22,519 nucleotides of DNA from JBFLVQ01 sp040758525 (GTDB lineage: Bacteria > Acidobacteriota > Blastocatellia > Chloracidobacteriales > JADJPF01). Both the position numbers and the translations under genes were made by a program. The notes beneath the pieces were generated by a model that saw only the letters and a program-made list of their open reading frames with translations, searched no databases and was not told the DNA's origin. Positions 10,305 through 16,092 of this stretch are shown here, piece after piece; the stretch's first letter is position 1, and each line of letters begins with the position of its first letter. The stretch spans positions 1 through 22,519 of the forward strand of contig JBFLVQ010000074.1 of NCBI GenBank assembly GCA_040758525.1, written 5' to 3'.

Positions 10305-12389
10305 TCATTCTGCGCTGATGGCGCGGTTAAACAATTTTTCCCAATAGCCTGGCGCCACTTGTGCAATCCCTGCTGTAGTACCGAAATAGATACTCTTACC
10401 ATTGCCATTAATACTCAATACTACTGGCGCAGGCAATTCAGCTTTGAGTCGTACCCACTTTTGCGAATCTAGTTCCAGCACCCAAGCGCCATCCAGTGTA
10501 CCGACATAGAGCCGCTCATCATCACTAAACATCGCGTTAGGGTTTACCGAACATTTTCCGATCTCAACGGCAAAGCTACGCAGTTCTCCAGTTGGCATAA
10601 GCTCGAAGACACCTCCACCATAACTTCCAATAAAGAGGTGTGGGCCAACATTACAAACCGCCGTAATCCAGTTATGAGTAAGTTTTGAATTGGAATCCTT
10701 GAAGATACGCACCACTCGGTTGGATTCGATTTCCGCAAGTCCTCCCAAGGTCCCTACATAGATTGCTTTGCCATATGGTAATGCTGTGTAAAGGTTGTTA
10801 CTTGGCAGGCCGTGTAAACTGGTTAATGCATGTAGTCGATCTGGTGTGCCGATAGCCAATCCTCGGCTCGTAGCAAGCAGCATTGCTGAATTTGTTGAGT
10901 GAGTAGAAAGCGTCTTGTTTGCTGTTTGGGTAGGCATCAATGCAATGTGCGAGACTGCATTACTCAATAAACCTTGTGAAGTTGTGATCCATTCTGTATT
11001 CAATGTATCATCAAAGCTGATCACACCCTGTGAGGTTGCTACCAGCATATGTTTTGTTTGTTTATCATAAAGGAGAAAATTGATCTCGCGTATGGTATCG
11101 GATTCTAGGTGTAGAGTCCTTTTTCCTGCTAGATTAAAGATGTCTAAGCCATTTCTAAAACTACCTGACCAAAGTCGGCCAGTGGCATCGAATGCTAATG
11201 CAGAGATCAGATTGCTAGCAGGCATATTAGAATCATCAAGTTGGCTAAAAGCGACTAATGATAGTTGTGGCATTGAGTTCTTTACAGCAGGTAGCTTTTT
11301 ATCATTTACTTGCCAGATGCCTAGACTACTTAGTAACCAGAATTGATTATCGTCGATAATGAATCGGCAGTTGGTCAATCCGTGCGGTCTCTCCCACAAT
11401 ACTTCTTTCACAGTTGCCTGTTTTGCAAATCCACTCTTTTCCGCCAGTACAAAGATCTCACCATTATCTTTACAAAGCAGAATATCCTTGCCATATCTCA
11501 TCAAGCCTGCTAACGAAGGTAGGATAGCAAGGGTTTGAAAATCTTTTGTTGTTCTTGATCCTGCCTCTAGTGGTAGGTTGATTCCTGAAACTACCAGACC
11601 AAAATCCGAGGCTACCCAGAGATGCTGATCATTTGCTGCTACTGCTACAATACGGTTTGAAAGCAATCCATCTGCAGTAGTGATATGGCGCCAACGTCCT
11701 GCTTCTTGTACCCACAGACCATCGGCATAGCTGCCTACATAAAGGCGCGTACCAATCTTTGCTAGATAATTAATACCTACCAACCGCTGCTGGTCTGCAC
11801 CAGCTTTGATCTCCTTAAATTGCTTGCCATCAAATTCAATCAATCCACCTGCAAATGTTCCTATTAGCAGCCTACCATTATCTGTAAGTAATACGCTGAT
11901 TGCCTGTTGATGATGATTAGGCCAGTAGTAGCGCTCAAAGTGCTCACCATCGAAAACTACCAATCCTTGACTGCGTGTGCCTATATAGAGTCTTGAATGC
12001 AAGACCGCTAGGCTAACTAGATCGCTCTCTGGCAATCCATTGAGCACGTTATAACGATGTAGCTGTTGTCCTGATAGTGAAAGCTCTACCAACCCACCAT
12101 CAGTAGCGATAAAATAAGAATCTTTAAACTGCACTATGGCTCGTACGTTCTGTGTGCTTTGTAATATTTTGATCTCATTACTAGTGATGGTTGAGAGGAT
12201 GTCTTTTTTAAATGAGAGTCTATCTTGAGTGGCAACCTGTGTGTGTGCTCGTGCTAGTTGTTGGTGTGCCTGATTGCTGATCTTCCATATAATCAACAGA
12301 GCAGAAAGTAGCACCAATATACAGAGCGAGACTACTATCTTAGGTTTGTATAATGAGATATTGCCTAAATAGTAACGCAATAATCGCAT
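10305..12389 (-). CDS. Membrane-anchored beta-propeller (Reg_prop-like) protein without a signalling output domain
   Basis: About 694 residues from the ATG at 12389. A TTG nine bases further upstream is also in frame, but its AAGTGAG sequence would sit only two bases away, so the ATG is preferred. The N-terminus is short and basic, followed by one membrane helix (about 18-36 from the ATG), and the rest should be outside the membrane. The body is built of repeated blades of the form YIGT/VGT-x-GGL followed by an aromatic or Asp-rich turn, with at least ten recognisable copies (for example IGTFAGGLIEFDG and VGTLGGLAEI). These resemble the two-component-regulator propeller repeats (PF07494) of periplasmic hybrid sensors. 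No Y_Y_Y domain, histidine kinase or other output domain follows. It is the first gene of the operon, 9 nt before the VIT/VWA gene. A ligand- or partner-binding role is inferred. Confidence 0.88.
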   Translation of the reverse strand: MRLLRYYLGNISLYKPKIVVSLCILVLLSALLIIWKISNQAHQQLARAHTQVATQDRLSFKKDILSTITSNEIKILQSTQNVRAIVQFKDSYFIATDGGLVELSLSGQQLHRYNVLNGLPESDLVSLAVLHSRLYIGTRSQGLVVFDGEHFERYYWPNHHQQAISVLLTDNGRLLIGTFAGGLIEFDGKQFKEIKAGADQQRLVGINYLAKIGTRLYVGSYADGLWVQEAGRWRHITTADGLLSNRIVAVAANDQHLWVASDFGLVVSGINLPLEAGSRTTKDFQTLAILPSLAGLMRYGKDILLCKDNGEIFVLAEKSGFAKQATVKEVLWERPHGLTNCRFIIDDNQFWLLSSLGIWQVNDKKLPAVKNSMPQLSLVAFSQLDDSNMPASNLISALAFDATGRLWSGSFRNGLDIFNLAGKRTLHLESDTIREINFLLYDKQTKHMLVATSQGVISFDDTLNTEWITTSQGLLSNAVSHIALMPTQTANKTLSTHSTNSAMLLATSRGLAIGTPDRLHALTSLHGLPSNNLYTALPYGKAIYVGTLGGLAEIESNRVVRIFKDSNSKLTHNWITAVCNVGPHLFIGSYGGGVFELMPTGELRSFAVEIGKCSVNPNAMFSDDERLYVGTLDGAWVLELDSQKWVRLKAELPAPVVLSINGNGKSIYFGTTAGIAQVAPGYWEKLFNRAISAE

Positions 12390-12507
12390 AGTTGCCAAAG
12401 CTCACTTATTTCTTATTGGAAACTTCGCGATTTTTATTATTGGCGCCCAGAGAAATAAACACAGCCCTACGTCCACACAACGTGGAGTGGAGAAAGACAT
12501 ACAAGAT

Positions 12508-12521
12508 TGTGGATATCCACA
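12508..12521. promoter_or_regulatory. 14-bp perfect palindrome in the operon leader
   Basis: TGTGGATATCCACA reads the same on both strands. It lies between the predicted operon promoter and the propeller gene start, about 120 bases before the ATG. It could be a dimeric regulator's operator or a small RNA hairpin in the leader. No U-run follows, so it is not a canonical terminator. The function is inferred from symmetry and position only. Confidence 0.35.
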
Positions 12522-12646
12522 CCGTTAACTTAATGCGAGTCTTGAGTTGAAAATTAGGTGTAAAACTGATTTACCAAAACGACTTTGTGCCTAGAGAGTA
12601 ATGCATTGATCTACAAATAAGCTCATTTTCCTTACTAAATATCAGA

Positions 12647-12676
12647 ATTATATCAACCCCATTTTCATAAAGTCAT
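12647..12676 (-). promoter_or_regulatory. Candidate sigma70-type promoter of the envelope operon
   Basis: On the minus strand ATGACT (12676-12671, four of six matches to TTGACA) is followed after 18 bases by a perfect TATAAT (12652-12647). Transcription from here would give a leader of about 250 bases before the propeller ATG at 12389. It sits in the 0.3 kb gene-free gap 12390-12706. Confidence 0.5.
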
Positions 12677-12696
12677 TTTTTGTCCATACTTTATGA
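12665..12696. promoter_or_regulatory. 9-bp inverted repeat overlapping the -35 box
   Basis: TCATAAAGT (12665-12673) and ACTTTATGA (12688-12696) are perfect inverted arms separated by 14 bases. The left arm covers part of the predicted -35 hexamer of the envelope operon, and the right arm ends about 10 bases beyond the stop of the VOC gene at 12707. It may be an operator for the operon or a weak hairpin ending the VOC transcript. No U-run follows on the minus strand, which makes a simple terminator less likely. Confidence 0.4.
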
Positions 12697-12706
12697 TATC
12701 CTCTTG

Positions 12707-13447
12707 TTAACTCAACTCGACTTTGCCTTTTGGTGTCTTCAGTACTACTTTAAGTCTGACCTCTTTTGCTTGTTCTACTTTCGCTTCGATACCAAGTTTT
12801 TTCAGCGTATCAATCACACCCATAGGATCAGGGTGCTCCATTTCAAACGATTGCAGGGCACAGCCTGATGGTGAATCCTGTGATGGATGCAACGAGTCAT
12901 TCGCCCATTCAATAAAGAATGGAATCGGCTCTACTCCCTGTAGTTCAGACTTGTTTAGCACTCCCATAGTCTTCCATTTAAGTATTTTTCCATCTGGTCT
13001 TGTTCTAGAGCCATCCCTAGGGCCAGAGATTTGATAACCAGCTTCACGAACATTCTTAGCAGTTGCCATAATGTCCGTGGTTATGGCTGCCCAGGTGATT
13101 AATTTAGGCTCGGCGAGTGTTCGTAGATCAATGAAAAAGTTGTAGGATGTCTGTAAAGGGTCGGGTGCTATGATTTCAAGGTACTGTCTGTCGCCCAGCG
13201 AAATGAGTGCATTGCGTGTACCAACACCGGGATGGCTTCCACCTATGATCGCTTTAACACCAGTCATTCTCTCAAACCAAGTAATTCCTTGATCAAGATT
13301 AGCGACACCAAGAAGCAGATGATCAACAGCAGTCTTTGCTGGCAGCAAGGTTTGACTTTTACTCACCATTCCTCCAAATAAATATATTACGCCGCTAGCT
13401 CCACACAATTGTAGCAACTCACGGCGAGTTAAAATATATGCATTCAT
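12707..13447 (-). CDS. Tat-leader VOC/glyoxalase-like superfamily protein
   Basis: The start is taken at the ATG at 13447 because GAGGAG lies eight bases upstream. An in-frame GTG at 13468 lacks such a site and lies beyond it. The product is 246 residues. The N-terminus carries LTRRELLQ followed by a hydrophobic stretch, a twin-arginine-type export leader. The mature part has the paired beta-alpha-beta-beta-beta pattern of the vicinal oxygen chelate fold (Glyoxalase_3-like). It begins at VDHLLLGV (His near residue 41), continues with LEIIAPDP (Glu near 90) and has a later EMEHPDP (His near 204), giving plausible metal ligands. The substrate is unknown. It lies 137 bases downstream of the 67-codon DUF1579-like gene on the same strand and may be co-transcribed with it. 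Confidence 0.82.
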   Translation of the reverse strand: MNAYILTRRELLQLCGASGVIYLFGGMVSKSQTLLPAKTAVDHLLLGVANLDQGITWFERMTGVKAIIGGSHPGVGTRNALISLGDRQYLEIIAPDPLQTSYNFFIDLRTLAEPKLITWAAITTDIMATAKNVREAGYQISGPRDGSRTRPDGKILKWKTMGVLNKSELQGVEPIPFFIEWANDSLHPSQDSPSGCALQSFEMEHPDPMGVIDTLKKLGIEAKVEQAKEVRLKVVLKTPKGKVELS

Positions 13448-13584
13448 CGCGAATTCTCCTCGCTTCACTAAATAAAACTATTATAGCGAAAATATCACCC
13501 ATTCGTTGTTTATCTCTTAAGAAAAAGATCGCTCAGTCAGCAGATATTCCACCAAGCAGTAATGGATCTACCTTAATAAGCTGT

Positions 13585-13788
13585 CTACTTGATCCTAGTC
13601 ATAGTAGACTCATATCCACCACCAGGCCATACCCAACCACCTGTCAAGGTGCTGCCATCATCACTAAACTTACCTCGGTAATAGGCTGGAGAACCTTGAA
13701 CTGTGCCGGATATCTTCCATATGCCGACCAATCGATCTAGACTTTTGAGATCAGGATTTGGTTTGGACGACTCCTGTAAAGCTGGCAT
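13585..13788 (-). CDS. Mini-gene: internally deleted DUF1579-like protein (67 aa)
   Basis: The frame begins at an ATG with AAGGAG eight bases upstream and ends at TAG. Residues 1-31 (SKPNPDLKSLDRLVGIWKIS is the core) match what I recall as the start of DUF1579-like proteins of about 150 residues. Residues 33-67 (SPAYYRGKFSDDG and WPGGGYESTMTR) match the end of the same family. The roughly 80 residues normally between them are missing, and the two ends are joined in frame near residues 28-33. This is either a decaying remnant or an expressed mini-protein, and the intact ribosome site leaves both open. A lipocalin-like fold cannot form from these pieces alone. The family assignment is from memory of its conserved ends. 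Confidence 0.65.
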   Translation of the reverse strand: MPALQESSKPNPDLKSLDRLVGIWKISGTVQGSPAYYRGKFSDDGSTLTGGWVWPGGGYESTMTRIK

Positions 13789-13952
13789 GATAAGCTCTCC
13801 TTACGATTTGGTGATCGGATTTCTTCGATGGGTATACCATAATACTATTGTCAATTATTTCCTATTAAGAGTACTACCTACAACTCCAAATGGATAATAA
13901 TTCAATGATAATTTCTCAGACAGCGATTCATCAAATAGCGATAGATTTTTAA

Positions 13953-14029
13953 TGGCAGGCCGGACAGGATTCAAACCTGTGACCTTCCGCTTAGAAGGCG
14001 GACGCTCTCTTCTACTGAGCTACCGGCCC
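13953..14029 (-). tRNA. tRNA-Arg(TCT)
   Basis: 77 bases including an encoded CCA. The acceptor stem has seven pairs (first pair G-U). The anticodon stem TCCGC/GCGGA surrounds the loop CTTCTAA with anticodon TCT, which reads AGA. The T-loop is TTTGAAT. It is the last gene of the five-tRNA cluster and the only one with CCA in the DNA. Confidence 0.96.
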
Positions 14030-14038
14030 ATACAATAG

Positions 14039-14120
14039 TGCGGGAGGAGGGAGTCGAACCCTCATACCTAATGGCACGGGATTTTGAGGCCCGCGCGTCT
14101 ACCTATTGCGCCACTCCCGC
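14039..14120 (-). tRNA. tRNA-Leu(CAA)
   Basis: 82 bases with the long variable arm of leucine tRNAs. The anticodon loop CTCAAAA gives CAA, which reads UUG. The acceptor GCGGGAG/CTCCCGC is fully paired and the discriminator is A. CCA is not encoded (CTA follows). The last anticodon-stem pair is a C-U mismatch (positions 31-39). Confidence 0.94.
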
Positions 14121-14123
14121 AGA

Positions 14124-14149
14124 TCAATTGTGGCTTGCTCCACAATTGA
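14124..14149. repeat. 10-bp perfect hairpin in tRNA spacer (Arg-CCG / Leu-CAA)
   Basis: TCAATTGTGG (14124-14133) and CCACAATTGA (14140-14149) pair perfectly with a 6-base loop, filling nearly the whole 32-base spacer between two tRNA genes. It may be a processing signal in the tRNA precursor. No U-run follows, so termination is unlikely. Confidence 0.6.
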
Positions 14150-14152
14150 GAA

Positions 14153-14227
14153 TGGATTCGGCAGGACTCGAACCTGCGACAACAAGCTTCGGAGGCTTGT
14201 GCTCTTATCCAACTGAGCTACGAATCC
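14153..14227 (-). tRNA. tRNA-Arg(CCG)
   Basis: 75 bases. The anticodon stem CAAGC/GCTTG surrounds CTCCGAA, giving anticodon CCG (reads CGG). Acceptor GGATTCG pairs with CGAATCC, the discriminator is A and CCA is not encoded. It lies only 4 bases from the adjoining tRNA-Leu(CAG). Confidence 0.96.
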
Positions 14228-14231
14228 AAGA

Positions 14232-14316
14232 TTCGGAAGGCGGGATTCGAACCCGCAACCCCATAAATGGGACCAGATACTGTCTCTGGCACGTCTACCT
14301 ATTCCGCCACTTCCGC
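14232..14316 (-). tRNA. tRNA-Leu(CAG) with a G1-A72 mismatch
   Basis: 85 bases with a long variable arm. The anticodon stem CCAGA/TCTGG surrounds GACAGTA, giving anticodon CAG (reads CUG). The T-stem GCGGG/CCCGC is perfect. The acceptor GCGGAAG faces CTTCCGA, so the first pair is G1-A72 rather than G-C, while pairs 2-7 are normal. The discriminator is A and CCA is not encoded. Confidence 0.92.
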
Positions 14317-14327
14317 AGATATTTTTC

Positions 14328-14359
14328 ACCATAGAGAAGATCAAAGATTCCTCTATGGT
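14328..14359. repeat. 9-bp perfect inverted repeat in tRNA spacer (Ser-GCT / Leu-CAG)
   Basis: ACCATAGAG (14328-14336) and CTCTATGGT (14351-14359) are perfect arms around a 14-base loop. They lie within the 46-base spacer between tRNA-Ser and tRNA-Leu(CAG). A role in precursor folding or processing is possible. Confidence 0.55.
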
Positions 14360-14362
14360 ATA

Positions 14363-14446
14363 CGGAGACGATAGGAATCGAACCTACACAAGCTATTCAC
14401 TCGACGGTTTAGCAAACCGTTGCCTTAGCCATTCAGCCACGTCTCC
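14363..14446 (-). tRNA. tRNA-Ser(GCT)
   Basis: 84 bases with a long variable arm. The anticodon stem ACGGT/ACCGT surrounds TTGCTAA, giving anticodon GCT (reads AGC/AGU). Acceptor GGAGACG pairs with CGTCTCC and the discriminator is G, as usual for serine. CCA is not encoded. It is the first gene of the cluster in transcription order. No clear promoter was resolved upstream. Confidence 0.96.
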
Positions 14447-14471
14447 ACAATAAAAATTACCAAAAAAACAA

Positions 14472-14568
14472 AGGAGCGAAGTCGTTCCGCCAAATGCCTG
14501 GAAGCGACTCGCTCCTAATTTCTCTTTACTATTTTTTTGAGATTATTGGGAGCGAGAGGCTCGCTCCC
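14472..14568. repeat. Two REP-like palindromic units sharing GGAGCGA arms
   Basis: Unit A (14472-14516) has imperfect arms, starting AGGAGCGA and ending TCGCTCCT. Unit B (14548-14568) is a perfect 9-bp stem GGGAGCGAG/CTCGCTCCC with a 3-base loop. The shared arm sequence suggests two copies of one dispersed palindromic repeat family. Whether it is repeated elsewhere cannot be seen from this window. Confidence 0.5.
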
Positions 14569-14699
14569 GCTGAATCATTGCTGCTGGTTAAAGCAGCTAT
14601 CGGTAAAGAATTCTTTTTCTGTTCTAGCTCTACCGATACCTTGCTCACCACGCAACATATATAGATATAATGACAGCCAATTGGGATGGGCGGCGGCCA

Positions 14700-14782
14700 C
14701 AAAGGATATTCGGGAACACGCCGGCTTTATCGCCCTAGGTCGGGCCGCGCAACCTGTTCCTACTTTCGTGGTATATCCTTTG
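14700..14782. repeat. GC-rich element bounded by nested inverted repeats
   Basis: The outer arms CAAAGGATAT (14700-14709) and ATATCCTTTG (14773-14782) are perfect inverted repeats of 10 bp. Inside them GGAACA (14713-14718) and TGTTCC (14755-14760) form a second nested pair. The enclosed roughly 40 bases are strikingly GC-rich against the AT-rich surroundings. It could be a miniature mobile or palindromic element, or a structured RNA. The identity is unknown. Confidence 0.4.
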
Positions 14783-15123
14783 AGTATCATTTTTGAACTT
14801 CTCACCTTAAGTTTTGATGAAAGCCTTATACTTCTACCATACGGCAAGTCCTATTGCAAGGTTTTAAAAAATTATAATTAAACTTCCATTGTTTTCTCAA
14901 ATAGAAATTCTGATAGTTTATTGGGTTAGTTATCGATCACAGCAAAAAACTTATAACTCAACTCCGTTTCGGAATCATTTACTAATGTTGTATAAACCTA
15001 TCTATTTTATTGGCAGTGTTGATGAGGCAGCCGAAAAGCCAGCCGTGAATGCTAGTGGATCTGAAAAAACAGTAGTATATTCAAGCTGCTTGTACTGGAA
15101 ATCGTTTGAATCAAGGGAACAAA

Positions 15124-16092
15124 ATGAGATTGGATCGATTCGCAATTTATGTTTGGGGAGTATTAGCCTACAATTTGGCAGTAATTGTCTGGGGCGCATA
15201 TGTGCGTTCGACAGGCTCAGGCGCAGGGTGTGGCAGTCATTGGCCACTCTGCAATGGAGAAGTTATTCCCACCACTCCACACATTAAAACCTTGATCGAA
15301 TTTACTCATCGATTCACTAGTGGCCTAGCCCTTTTACTGGTTGTAGGAATGTTGATATGGGCATTTCGCATTTATCAACGCAAACATCCTGTGCGTATTG
15401 GTGCAGTATTATCAATACTTTTTATATTCACTGAAGCGCTGATTGGCGCCGGTTTGGTAATCTTTGAACTGGTAGCCGAGAATAGATCGATTGCTCGTGC
15501 GCTCTCAATATCTGCTCATCTAATCAATACTTTTCTACTCATTGCGGCATTGACTCTAACAGCTTGGTGGGCCTCGGGCGGACAGCACTGGCAATTGCGA
15601 GCAAGGAAGCCTGCCGCTTTAACATTAGGATTGAGTCTGTTGGGAATACTGATTCTAGGTGTTAGCGGCGCAGTGGCTGCACTTGGTGATACCTTGTTTC
15701 CTGCTAGCTCATTAACACAGGCATTGCAGCAAGATCTCTCCCCAACCGCACATTTTCTAATTCGTCTACGTCTGCTACATCCAATTATTGCCATTATCTC
15801 TATTACTTTTTCGATCTGTACACTGTTTTTTGTGCAACTTCGCTATTCGACTGTTTGGACAACACGCTTTGCTTATGCCTTCCTCAGTCTCTCACTCTTT
15901 CAGCTTGGTGTTGGTGCCTTAAATGTCTATTGGCTGGCTCCCATCTGGTTGCAGTTAGTGCATCTATTGATCGCAGATATATGTTGGATACTGTTAGTGC
16001 TGTTGACTGCGGCGGCGCTGGCCAATCCAGCCACACAAGAGACCAACTTGGCAAGGGCAAGCCATTCTAGTGCTGTTTTGCCAGCACATTAG
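15124..16092 (+). CDS. ctaA: Heme A synthase (CtaA/Cox15)
   Basis: The product hydroxylates the C8 methyl of heme O to make heme A for aa3-type cytochrome oxidases. The protein has 322 residues and about eight membrane segments. The ATG at 15124 is chosen because AAGGGA lies just upstream; an in-frame TTG at 15106 precedes that site. Family marks include YVRSTGSGAGC at 26-36, the paired cysteines C36 and C43 of the first outer loop (as in Bacillus-type CtaA), the EFTHR motif at 59-63 with E59, and four heme-ligand histidines H62, H132, H219 and H280. The second cysteine pair of Bacillus CtaA is absent. No oxidase or ctaB gene is adjacent. Its stop codon touches the stop of the convergent transporter gene with no intervening base. 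Confidence 0.95.
   Translation: MRLDRFAIYVWGVLAYNLAVIVWGAYVRSTGSGAGCGSHWPLCNGEVIPTTPHIKTLIEFTHRFTSGLALLLVVGMLIWAFRIYQRKHPVRIGAVLSILFIFTEALIGAGLVIFELVAENRSIARALSISAHLINTFLLIAALTLTAWWASGGQHWQLRARKPAALTLGLSLLGILILGVSGAVAALGDTLFPASSLTQALQQDLSPTAHFLIRLRLLHPIIAIISITFSICTLFFVQLRYSTVWTTRFAYAFLSLSLFQLGVGALNVYWLAPIWLQLVHLLIADICWILLVLLTAAALANPATQETNLARASHSSAVLPAH

Larger units (their letters stand above)
14447..15123. other. Gene-poor spacer of about 0.68 kb between tRNA cluster and ctaA
   Basis: No open frame here looks like a gene. Those at 14537-14881 (+), 14575-14847 (-), 14889-15287 (+) and 15002-15247 (-) have atypical composition and no family features. The region holds two REP-like palindromes, a short GCTGCT/AGCAGC hairpin just after them, and a GC-rich element bounded by inverted repeats. 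It should also contain the promoters of the tRNA cluster (minus) and ctaA (plus). A TATAAA near 14992 is the only hint of the latter. Confidence 0.6.

Noticed and set aside
13438..13740. Plus-strand frame opposite the VOC start and the mini-gene
   Set aside because: Antisense to the DUF1579-like remnant and without a ribosome site; the minus-strand reading has clear family motifs.
14038..14344. Open frames on both strands across the tRNA cluster
   Set aside because: They read straight through complete tRNA genes and are translation artefacts of conserved tRNA sequence.
14537..14881. Frames at 14537-14881 (+) and 14575-14847 (-)
   Set aside because: They cross the palindromic and GC-rich inverted-repeat elements; composition is erratic, with no credible domain or supported start.
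14889..15287. Frame overlapping the ctaA start
   Set aside because: It runs into ctaA in another frame and lacks a ribosome site or recognisable features.
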